A stretch of 5,699 nucleotides of DNA from Methanobacteriota archaeon (GTDB lineage Archaea; Micrarchaeota; Micrarchaeia; Anstonellales; J096), in the NCBI GenBank assembly GCA_003694965.1, contig RFJG01000058.1, forward strand, positions 1-5,699, in the 5' to 3' direction. Under the pieces are notes generated by a model, which worked only from the letters and a program-made list of their open reading frames with translations, did not search any database and was not told the origin of the DNA. The first letter of the stretch is position 1. Each line of letters begins with the position of its first letter. Position numbers and translations under genes: made by a program. Shown in pieces: positions 1 through 4,959 of the stretch.

Positions 1-913
1 CATACCCTCCTGTTATGACTTGGACGAATGGCTCAGGGTAGGTAACAGAAGCTACGAGAGGTCCCAATAGGAATGCCAGGCTTATTATGCCCGTTCCTAG
101 GACTTTCTTTTCCTTGAATTTCACCACCAAAGGCAGTATAAAGAATGAAAGACTTGCCGGTATTGTTATGAGGACATACTTCATTATGTTGGCGATGGCG
201 TTGTATATACCTACCTCTCTGGCTCCATATATAATTCCTATGAATGCTATGTCCGTCCATATCATTATGGCAGAAAGAGCAGATATTATGTAGAAGAGCA
301 GGCCCCCTTCTATGTTCTCCTTGATCTTAGCAACTGTTTTCTTAATGTCTTCTATTGATGGAACCTTCCTAATCAATGGCAGGAAGAGGAGGCTGCTTAG
401 TACATAGAGAGTAGTGTTAGCTATTGCTATGAGCATAAAATCCAGCTTTCCCAACAAAGCTCCATATGCCACTATGGAGAGTTTACCCAGGACTCCCAAC
501 ACCGTTGATATTATAGAGAGGCGGAGCTCAAAGCTGCTAAAAAGAAGGGCTGAGCTTGGCCCAAGAGTTGTTGTTATAGCTCCCATTAAAGACAAGTCTA
601 ACGGCTGTGAGAAGCCGGCTAATGAGAAGACAATGTAGTAGAGTAGCAAGGAAGGGAGGAATAATAACAATACTATGCTGGAAAAGTATGTGCCCACTTT
701 CTCTTTTTTTGTTTTGGGCATTATGTAGAACATTGTATTCATAGGAGCTTGCAGTATTATTCCACCTATCATTATGAGTGATAGCCAGAAATAGTATGTT
801 CCAACATCTTCTGTTGATGCATAGCGAAATATGATGATGGCGAAGAGCAAGCTCCCTATGAAACTTATGGCACTTCTTATGGTGTTTGCTCCTGCGCTCT
901 TAACCTCTATCAT
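1..913 (-). CDS. MOP/Wzx-type polysaccharide flippase-like membrane protein (C-terminus off the left edge)
   Basis: An open frame runs without a stop from ATG at 913 to the window edge, giving 304 residues and no C-terminus. The protein is very hydrophobic, with about nine membrane helices visible (roughly 13-32, 40-64, 75-97, 105-122, 131-150, 155-180, 203-230, 237-262, 272-290). The N-terminal pattern (N-T-I near residue 10, a helix, then E-D-V-G-T-Y at 35-40) and the mid-protein pattern (D221, I-G at 225-226, V-G-I-Y at 234-237) are typical of the MOP superfamily, which flips lipid-linked sugars across the membrane. Family members are usually 400-500 aa, so about a third is missing. The start codon directly follows the TAG stop of the nuclease gene, and GAGGGG at 925-920 lies 6 nt before it. 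The transported substrate cannot be inferred, because no glycosyltransferase is in view. A MATE-like exporter of the same superfamily is the alternative. Confidence 0.8.
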   Translation of the reverse strand, partial: MIEVKSAGANTIRSAISFIGSLLFAIIIFRYASTEDVGTYYFWLSLIMIGGIILQAPMNTMFYIMPKTKKEKVGTYFSSIVLLLFLPSLLLYYIVFSLAGFSQPLDLSLMGAITTTLGPSSALLFSSFELRLSIISTVLGVLGKLSIVAYGALLGKLDFMLIAIANTTLYVLSSLLFLPLIRKVPSIEDIKKTVAKIKENIEGGLLFYIISALSAIMIWTDIAFIGIIYGAREVGIYNAIANIMKYVLITIPASLSFFILPLVVKFKEKKVLGTGIISLAFLLGPLVASVTYPEPFVQVITGGY

Positions 914-1552
914 CTAAGACCCCTCAATCTTGCTATTGAAAACCCTTATTATCTCTCCAGCCCTTTTCTCTCCTACGCCCTCTACCTCCATAAGTTCTTC
1001 TTTTGTGGCATTGGCCAACATCTTAATTGTTCCGAACCTCTTTAAGAGTAACTTTGCCAGGACAGTGCCGACCATTGGCAAGGATGCAACAGCGCTTATT
1101 ACCTGCTCTTCTCTTGTCTTTGGCTTTTTCTTCAGCACTATGACAGTCCTTTCCTTATCTTTCAATTTTGTCATAGCTGCCAATATTGTGGCTGTCTCCT
1201 CTATATTAGCACTCCACATAAGGCTTATTCCCATATCTAACAATCTTGCCTTGGCAGCAGCTACTGCAACATCACTAACTCCTCCTTCACATACTCCCTC
1301 AACGATAATGGCTCTATGCTCATAATTCTCCCTAAGCTCTTCTGCTTGCCTAAACAAGCGGCCATCAACTATGGAGGAGTGGAAGTCTTCACATTTCTTC
1401 CTCTCCAATGCTAACTTCCCTATTACATAGTCGGCAACAGCGAGCTTCCTTACGACTATGTTGCTCCCCCTATTTTCCAGCATCTCCCTAATCTCCCTTG
1501 GCTCATTGACATCCACGACAATATCTGGGTTTTCCAACAGCGTCTGTTTCAT
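914..1552 (-). CDS. XPF/Hef-type ERCC4-domain structure-specific nuclease
   Basis: A 212-aa protein with the two-domain layout of archaeal XPF and of the nuclease half of Hef. Residues 10-140 form the ERCC4 nuclease fold: a D-x-x-E turn at 14-17, A-D-Y at 40-42, the catalytic ERKxxxD signature at 50-56, then S-I-V-D-G-R-L-F-x-Q at 60-69. Residues about 155-205 are a tandem helix-hairpin-helix DNA-binding domain (L-P-M-V-G at 158-162, V-E-G-V-G at 190-194). The family acts as a dimer and cuts 3' flaps, forks and repair bubbles next to a single/double-strand junction. There is no helicase domain, as in the short XPF form rather than full Hef. The C-terminus shows no clear PCNA-binding motif. 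Two signature positions differ from what I recall of the family (GDY is ADY, DxRE is DVNE), but the metal-binding acidic residues remain. The ATG overlaps the upstream PIN stop by one base (TAATG), with GAGG at 1564-1561 as SD. Confidence 0.93.
   Translation of the reverse strand: MKQTLLENPDIVVDVNEPREIREMLENRGSNIVVRKLAVADYVIGKLALERKKCEDFHSSIVDGRLFRQAEELRENYEHRAIIVEGVCEGGVSDVAVAAAKARLLDMGISLMWSANIEETATILAAMTKLKDKERTVIVLKKKPKTREEQVISAVASLPMVGTVLAKLLLKRFGTIKMLANATKEELMEVEGVGEKRAGEIIRVFNSKIEGS
920..925 (-). promoter_or_regulatory. Shine-Dalgarno site for the flippase gene
   Basis: GAGGGG on the minus strand lies 6 nt upstream of the ATG at 913, inside the last codons of the nuclease gene. It supports this start and argues for independent ribosome loading, or reinitiation, at the abutting TAG-ATG junction. 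Confidence 0.6.
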
Positions 1553-2232
1553 TAAAGGAACCTCGCCATCTCCTCTATCTCGTCAAAGCGCACAGCGCAC
1601 CCACTATATTTTGCTTTATACAAAGCTGCTACAAAAGCATCGTGGCTCGCATCGCCAAATTTCTCAAAATAGCCTGCTTTGTACGCAACAGCCAACAACT
1701 CAGTGCTCCTGAATACACTAAGGCCTCTAACGTGCTGCTCAAATGTCCTATAAACTTTCTTGTCAAAATCAACATCAACACCCAGTTCCTCTTCAAAATG
1801 CTTCTGTATGGTAAAAGGAGCTTCTATCAATAGTCTTGTTGTCCTCTCATCTATGAGCAATCTATCTATCCTGAGCGTGTTCGCAACAGAGATTAAGTCT
1901 GTTTCTCCCGGGTCTATCAGGTGTATTTTTCTCCCCTTTATGCTAAATATGTTATTGGCTAGGTCCATAAGCTCTTCTGTCATATCCTCAGTGTCTGCAT
2001 CTATCTCCTTAAGCACCTCATTATCTAGCATTCTCTTTATTCTCAAGGCAGACATCCTGTATGCCTTCATCTCCATTGATAAGGGCCTATCTACTATCTC
2101 TTTTTTGACATCAGGCGTTATGTAAAAATCCACCCCGTATTTTTTAGACAAGAAAGCAAAGAGGCCTCCAAAACAACTATCAACAAGCGTTATTATAGAG
2201 GAGGAGTCGCACAAGAAAGCCTTTTCCATCAT
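1552..2232 (-). CDS. PIN-domain protein, probable ribonuclease
   Basis: A 226-aa protein with the acidic pattern of PIN nucleases: D9 after the first strand (F-L-C-D-S-S), E45 (V-K-K-E-I), G-E-T-D at 109-112 and I-D-E-R at 127-130. PIN domains are Mg/Mn-dependent RNases of VapC toxins and of rRNA-maturation or decay factors. The protein is much longer than VapC (about 130-150 aa). A helical insertion (about 52-105) separates E45 from the later acids, and a tail (about 140-226) contains two repeated-looking K-A-G-Y/K-A-K-Y helices. The substrate is unknown. Its start overlaps the TGA of the upstream HTH-like gene. Two ATGs are adjacent (2232 and 2229). GGGGTGG at 2240-2234 sits only 1 nt from the first but 4 nt from the second, so residue 2 may be the true start. 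A toxin role is possible, but the housekeeping operon favours RNA processing (inference). Confidence 0.8.
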   Translation of the reverse strand: MMEKAFLCDSSSIITLVDSCFGGLFAFLSKKYGVDFYITPDVKKEIVDRPLSMEMKAYRMSALRIKRMLDNEVLKEIDADTEDMTEELMDLANNIFSIKGRKIHLIDPGETDLISVANTLRIDRLLIDERTTRLLIEAPFTIQKHFEEELGVDVDFDKKVYRTFEQHVRGLSVFRSTELLAVAYKAGYFEKFGDASHDAFVAALYKAKYSGCAVRFDEIEEMARFL

Positions 2233-2765
2233 TCCACCCCAACAAAAGAGAGGATTTCCTCAACACGCTTCTTTACTGGCACCTCCTCTTTAACCCTGTC
2301 AAACATCATCGTCTTGCCGGCATAAGATAATACCTCTTCTTTCGCTATGCCGAAGAGTTTCACGACGCTGCTCAATGACATCCCCTTCGCATAGAGTGTT
2401 GCTGCCATCTTTACCTTGCTCTTTGTTATGAGGCTGAATATGTAGCGTGGATCTTTGCTCTCCATCTCAACGAGCTCTTTCTTCACTTCTCCAACACCTA
2501 TGCTAACTTCGCCATTCTCGCTCATTTTCAACAATATCTGTTCTATGTGGTCCATATGTTTATTGTACTTCTTATCCCCAAATTTCCTCTTTGAGAGTAT
2601 CTTGGAGAGCGCATATGTTATGATTGCCAAGGATATAGCTTCTTTTTCTCCACTTATTATCAATGAATTTAGGACTTTGTCATTAAGTTTCCTCATCCTT
2701 CTGGCGTTTCTTGAAGCAAAGGCTTCGTAGATTGACCTCAGGAGTCTCTTATCTATTCCTGCCAT
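2229..2765 (-). CDS. Uncharacterised protein with a C-terminal helix-turn-helix-like segment
   Basis: A 178-aa soluble, mostly helical, basic protein that I cannot assign to a named family. The first 35 residues are rich in arginine and lysine (R-N-A-R-R-M-R-K at 19-26). Residues 40-85 look like paired helices. Residues 117-150 resemble a helix-turn-helix: A-x-L-Y-A-x-G-M-S-L-x-x-V-x-x-L-F-G-I, then E-E-V-L-S-Y-A-G-K. A charged amphipathic helix ends the protein (163-176). I have a weak memory of similar proteins in other small-genome archaea, usually hypothetical; this is not verified. It lies 9 bp after cbf5 and overlaps the PIN gene by 4 bp (ATGA), suggesting the two products work together. 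No convincing SD precedes its ATG, whereas a TATA-like element lies about 23 bp upstream, so a leaderless transcript is possible. An RNA- or DNA-binding partner of the PIN protein is the simplest inference. Confidence 0.75.
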   Translation of the reverse strand: MAGIDKRLLRSIYEAFASRNARRMRKLNDKVLNSLIISGEKEAISLAIITYALSKILSKRKFGDKKYNKHMDHIEQILLKMSENGEVSIGVGEVKKELVEMESKDPRYIFSLITKSKVKMAATLYAKGMSLSSVVKLFGIAKEEVLSYAGKTMMFDRVKEEVPVKKRVEEILSFVGVE

Positions 2766-2774
2766 GAAACCCTA

Positions 2775-3647
2775 TTATGACAATAAATTTAAATGCACTC
2801 TTTCCGCCTTAGCAACAGTTCCTCTGCTCTCCTTTTTGTAATCCTTGACTGCCCTCCACACCCCTATGAAGCTGCCACCAACACTATAGACGGCTATGGG
2901 AAGGCCGTTCCTAATGTTTCCAAAAACTTCCATAATGCCAGGAGCATAGAGAGGAGCTCCCCTTGCCATATTCTTAGCTGCTTTGTTATTGACGACAACC
3001 TTAGCTAGTGAGCTCTTCCAAAAAATCTCCCCAGCTCCGAGCAAGATGCTATCCAACAACTTGCTATCTCCTCTATCATGGAGTAACTTGGCATCAACTA
3101 CTTTTTGCATAATAACTGCATCCTTCTCTTCTATGCCTGCTGTTTCAACTCTTCTCAAATCAACCATACTGCCTCCCATGTCCTCACATAGCACTCTTAT
3201 ATATGTTCCCTTCTCAACTCTTGCCTTAAATAAGGCGAACTTCCCATCCTCGCTTAACTCCAGAAGTTCAAGAGAATAGACCATTCTTTTCCTTCTCCTC
3301 CTCGCAACAGCTGCTTCCTTAGGAGGTAGTTGTTCAATAACGCCAGTAAGCGATGAGAAGAGCCTCTCTACTCCTTCTTTGTTTTTCTTTTCCTTGAACT
3401 CAACTATGCCCACATATGTTTTGGGCATCTCTGTCAAGAACCGTAGCAGCCTCGCACTCCTACCAAGGGCAACTACGAGGACTCCGCTAACCTTAGGGTC
3501 GAGGGTTCCTCCGTGGCCAGCCTTTGTTGAGAACAGCCTCCCTATTATGGCACTAACTTCGTGGCTTAGCAAGTTGGGGGGCTTATCTATTATGAGGAAA
3601 CCTTCCCTTACCTTATTTTCAAGCCTTTCTTGTTGTGGGCTCCACAT
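2775..3647 (-). CDS. cbf5: Cbf5/TruB-family tRNA/rRNA pseudouridine synthase (H/ACA RNP catalytic subunit), compact form
   Basis: Cbf5 isomerises uridine to pseudouridine in rRNA, guided by H/ACA RNAs with Nop10, Gar1 and L7Ae, and can modify tRNA U55. Visible motifs are D-K-P at 21-23, the catalytic block G-H-G-G-T-L-D-P-K-V-S-G at 44-55 with D50 as nucleophile, K-T-Y at 76-78, P-P-K-E-A-A-V with an arginine-rich R-R-R-R-K-R at 108-121, G-T-Y-I-R at 147-151 and L-R-R at 164-166. A PUA domain covers about 214-270 (R-G-A-P-L-Y-A-P-G-I at 229-238). At 290 aa it is shorter than the usual roughly 330. The segment after K-T-Y and the loop between C-E-D-M-G and L-R-R (154-166) are trimmed. An in-frame TAA lies two codons upstream and no other ATG precedes D50, so the start at 3647 is secure. 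It overlaps the eL14 gene by 29 nt in a different frame; the only SD-like sequence (GGAAGG) is 12 nt away. Confidence 0.95.
   Translation of the reverse strand: MWSPQQERLENKVREGFLIIDKPPNLLSHEVSAIIGRLFSTKAGHGGTLDPKVSGVLVVALGRSARLLRFLTEMPKTYVGIVEFKEKKNKEGVERLFSSLTGVIEQLPPKEAAVARRRRKRMVYSLELLELSEDGKFALFKARVEKGTYIRVLCEDMGGSMVDLRRVETAGIEEKDAVIMQKVVDAKLLHDRGDSKLLDSILLGAGEIFWKSSLAKVVVNNKAAKNMARGAPLYAPGIMEVFGNIRNGLPIAVYSVGGSFIGVWRAVKDYKKESRGTVAKAERVHLNLLS
2784..2793 (-). promoter_or_regulatory. Possible internal TATA box for the HTH-like/PIN/XPF/flippase genes
   Basis: Minus-strand TTTAAATTTA lies within the last codons of cbf5. Its centre is about 23-26 bp upstream of the ATG at 2765, the spacing expected for a leaderless archaeal transcript. 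The downstream gene lacks a clear SD, which fits. Against it, the motif also encodes Leu-Asn-Leu in an AT-leaning stretch, so chance is quite possible. Confidence 0.35.
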
Positions 3648-3789
3648 GCTTTATAGAAACCTTCCTTTCCTTGTTGCCAACCTTAACTAAGAGCATATTC
3701 CTATCCACTACATCAACAACCTCTGCTTCCTTCCCTGCTTCTGAACCTCTCGTAATTATAACTACTCTCCCTTTTTCTATTGCTGCCAT
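3619..3789 (-). CDS. rpl14e: Ribosomal protein eL14 (L14e), short form
   Basis: A 56-aa KOW/SH3-like protein of the large ribosomal subunit. The order of conserved elements fits L14e: I-E-K-G-R-V at 4-9, a G-x-E-A-G-K turn at 16-21, V-V-D-V-V-D-R-N at 24-31 and the I-K-H-V-E-P block near the C-terminus. It stops shortly after that block, while archaeal L14e is usually about 75-95 aa, so the C-terminal extension is missing. An ATG at 3813 would add eight residues, but it lies only a few bases from the TATA element at 3818-3828, inside the expected core promoter. The family normally begins just before the G-R motif, so I place the start at 3789, with GTGAT at 3798-3794 as a plausible SD. The L14e-Cbf5 pairing is common in archaea. 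This is the first gene of the minus-strand operon. Confidence 0.88.
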   Translation of the reverse strand: MAAIEKGRVVIITRGSEAGKEAEVVDVVDRNMLLVKVGNKERKVSIKHVEPTTRKA

Positions 3790-3817
3790 AAGAATCACAC
3801 AAGACTTTTCCATAGAA

Positions 3818-3828
3818 TATTTAAAAAA
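3818..3828. promoter_or_regulatory. Shared divergent TATA element (eL14 operon and ferritin-VIT gene)
   Basis: The sequence TATTTAAAAAA contains the palindromic core TTTAAA and reads as a TATA box on both strands (minus TTTTTTAAATA, plus TATTTAAA). A start about 26 bp away would fall near 3850 on the plus strand, exactly at the VIT gene ATG (leaderless). On the minus strand it would fall near 3796, giving eL14 a leader of roughly 6-10 nt. No other TATA-like element is seen in the 60-bp gap. Whether one or two factor complexes bind is unknown. Confidence 0.65.
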
Positions 3829-3849
3829 CCTTTACACATACTCCCTTCC

Positions 3850-4827
3850 ATGAGTAGAGGTAGTAGGAGCAGTAGTGGAAGCAGTAGAGGCAGTAGGGCA
3901 ACCAAGAAAGCATCAAGCAGGACACTAAATAATAGTGAAAATCAAGGACGGGCTATTGCTGATGGCTCCCTCATTTCTGAATTAATAAGAACGCAGAGGA
4001 AGGAGATAACAGAGCACTACATTTACTTAGGGGTTGCGAAGAGCATCAAAGATAAGAAAAATAAGGAAGTAATAGAGCACATAGCTGCTGATGAGCTAAA
4101 ACACTACAACATACTCAAGAAGATAACTAAGAGGGATGTTGGCCCTTCATTCTTGGAGCGCCTTCTCTATTCCATCCTTACATTGGTATTTGGCTTCACA
4201 TTCTCCCTCAAGCTACTGGAGAGGGGAGAGCACATGTCTAGAAATACTTATGAGAGGCTCTCAAAGACTTATCCTGAGTTGGCGGTTTCTTTCAAGGATG
4301 AGGAAATTCACGAGAGAACTCTCCTCAAGCTTCTCAAAGAAACAAGAGTAGTGTATGCCAGCGATGTTGTCTTAGGCCTCAATGATGCCCTTGTTGAGTT
4401 GACGGGAGCTTTGGCAGGGTTAACATTCTCTCTCAATAATAGCAAGCTCATAGCTCTTAGTGGCTTGGTTGTTGGCATAGCTGCATCATTATCTATGGCT
4501 GCCTCCAACTACCTTTCCTCAAGGGAGGAAGATAATGAAGACAAGACTCCCCTATCTGCAGCCCTCATAACGGGCGTTGCTTACTTTGTAACGGTCCTAT
4601 TGTTAGTTTTACCTTATTTGCTCCTCCCAGAGCCGACAGTTGCTTTTTGGTTTATGGTAGCCATAGTCATTTCAATAGTTGCCACCTATAACTTCTATAT
4701 ATCAGTTGTCAAGGAGGTTCCTTTCAAGAGCAGGTTCTTGGAGATGGCAATCGTCTCAGGCTCTGTTATGCTCATAAGCTACTTAGTTGGCATAATCCTC
4801 AAGTCTTATCTGGGAGTTGAGGTGTAG
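3850..4827 (+). CDS. Ferritin-like (erythrin)/VIT1-CCC1 fusion, iron or manganese transporter
   Basis: A 325-aa fusion. Residues 1-24 are a low-complexity Ser/Arg/Gly tail. Residues about 40-165 are a ferritin-like four-helix domain with likely di-metal ligands E52 or E55, E82 and H85 (D-E-L-K-H), E124/E127 (E-R-G-E) and E151/E152/H154 (D-E-E-I-H). Residues about 170-325 are a VIT1/CCC1 transporter with five membrane helices (about 171-195, 199-222, 235-259, 263-287, 299-321). The pore signatures are G-L-N-D-A-L-V-E at 176-183, with D179 as the expected metal ligand, and S-L-S-M-A-A at 213-218, with M216. In related proteins the ferritin-like part senses or captures Fe(II) or Mn(II) and the VIT part moves it across the membrane, limiting oxidative damage; direction and metal here are inferred. 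N220 sits where I recall acidic residues in close relatives. No SD precedes the ATG and the TATA spacing fits a leaderless mRNA. No other Met occurs before residue 129. Confidence 0.93.
   Translation: MSRGSRSSSGSSRGSRATKKASSRTLNNSENQGRAIADGSLISELIRTQRKEITEHYIYLGVAKSIKDKKNKEVIEHIAADELKHYNILKKITKRDVGPSFLERLLYSILTLVFGFTFSLKLLERGEHMSRNTYERLSKTYPELAVSFKDEEIHERTLLKLLKETRVVYASDVVLGLNDALVELTGALAGLTFSLNNSKLIALSGLVVGIAASLSMAASNYLSSREEDNEDKTPLSAALITGVAYFVTVLLLVLPYLLLPEPTVAFWFMVAIVISIVATYNFYISVVKEVPFKSRFLEMAIVSGSVMLISYLVGIILKSYLGVEV
3853..3921 (+). repeat. AGT/AGA/GGT-rich low-complexity coding tract
   Basis: The first codons of the ferritin-VIT gene are almost all AGY serine, AGR arginine or GGN glycine, giving an imperfect trinucleotide repeat. 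It encodes the Ser/Arg/Gly tail (residues 2-24), which should be disordered and strongly basic. I know of no such tail as a standard part of this transporter family. Confidence 0.7.
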
Positions 4828-4843
4828 CGTATATCCCTGAACG

Positions 4844-4888
4844 ATGTGTAGGAAAGAAACAGGAGCAGGCTTCTCTACCCTACCACAT
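4844..4888 (+). other. Imperfect inverted repeat (hairpin) between the VIT gene and the uL1 promoter
   Basis: ATGTGTAGG at 4844-4852 pairs with CCTACCACAT at 4879-4888, leaving one bulged C. A smaller inner AGAA/TTCT pairing (4855-4858 with 4871-4874) is possible. It starts 17 nt after the VIT stop and ends at the TATA box. It could mark the 3' end of the VIT mRNA, though no oligo-T tract follows, so a terminator call is weak. The first 11 bases also resemble a segment of 23S rRNA near the L1 stalk as I remember it. Confidence 0.4.
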
Positions 4889-4895
4889 TTATAAA
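4888..4895 (+). promoter_or_regulatory. rpl1: TATA box of the uL1-uL10 operon
   Basis: TTTATAAA is close to the archaeal TATA consensus. A start about 26 bp downstream of its centre falls near 4916-4919, giving a leader of about 42 nt that begins right at the predicted uL1-binding hairpin. A second AT-rich stretch at 4903-4912 fits less well, because its start would fall inside the hairpin. Confidence 0.65.
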
Positions 4896-4918
4896 CATTA
4901 CTGTTAATTAATAGAAAG

Positions 4919-4950
4919 ACCCGTTGGACCACTCTTGTGAGTGGGAGGGT
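4919..4950 (+). promoter_or_regulatory. Predicted uL1 autoregulatory RNA element (23S rRNA L1-site mimic) in the 5' leader
   Basis: The leader folds as an outer helix ACCC (4919-4922) with GGGT (4947-4950), an asymmetric internal loop (GTTGGA at 4923-4928 opposite GA at 4945-4946), then an inner helix CCACTC (4929-4934) with GAGTGG (4939-4944), closed by the loop TTGT. All ten pairs are Watson-Crick. The 3' strand reads GTGGGAGG, identical to the core of the uL1-binding region of E. coli 23S rRNA as I recall it, and the two-helix plus asymmetric-loop form is the known uL1 target. The element touches the SD at 4951, so bound uL1 should block translation. uL1 feedback on its own mRNA is established in Methanococcus and in bacteria. 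Confidence 0.7.
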
Positions 4951-4956
4951 GGTGAT
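4951..4956 (+). promoter_or_regulatory. rpl1: Shine-Dalgarno site of uL1
   Basis: GGTGAT matches the archaeal anti-SD and ends 3 nt before the ATG at 4960. It fixes that ATG as the start rather than the upstream in-frame TTG at 4924, whose codons would lie within the leader hairpin. Confidence 0.8.
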
Positions 4957-4959
4957 ATA

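Noticed and set aside
33..260. Short 75-aa minus-strand frame near the left edge
   Set aside because: It lies in another frame within the flippase gene, which reads open through the whole region with membrane-protein features.
930..1325. Plus-strand 131-aa open frame opposite the XPF gene
   Set aside because: It is the antisense shadow of a clearly conserved nuclease, rich in Ser/Leu/Thr, with no family features; the same applies to other long antisense frames over cbf5, PIN, uL1 and the HTH-like gene.
1552..2765. Classical VapBC toxin-antitoxin locus
   Set aside because: Both proteins are too large for VapB/VapC, the N-terminal partner does not show a small AbrB or ribbon-helix-helix antitoxin fold, and the locus is embedded in a housekeeping operon.
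3790..3813. eL14 start at the upstream ATG (3813)
   Set aside because: It lies only a few bases from the TATA element, upstream of the expected transcription start, and adds residues not typical of the family.
3955..3970. C/D-box-like CTGATGG
   Set aside because: It lies within a well-supported coding region and no matching D, C' or D' boxes are seen at the right distances.
4844..4888. H/ACA guide RNA candidate (hairpin followed by ACA, with cbf5 in the window)
   Set aside because: At about 45 nt it is shorter than the usual hairpin, no K-turn or two-sided guide pocket is visible, and the ACA lies inside the stem strand.
4924..4959. N-terminal extension of uL1 from an in-frame TTG
   Set aside because: A strong GGTGAT SD precedes the ATG at 4960, the extension has no family counterpart, and it lies in the predicted leader hairpin.
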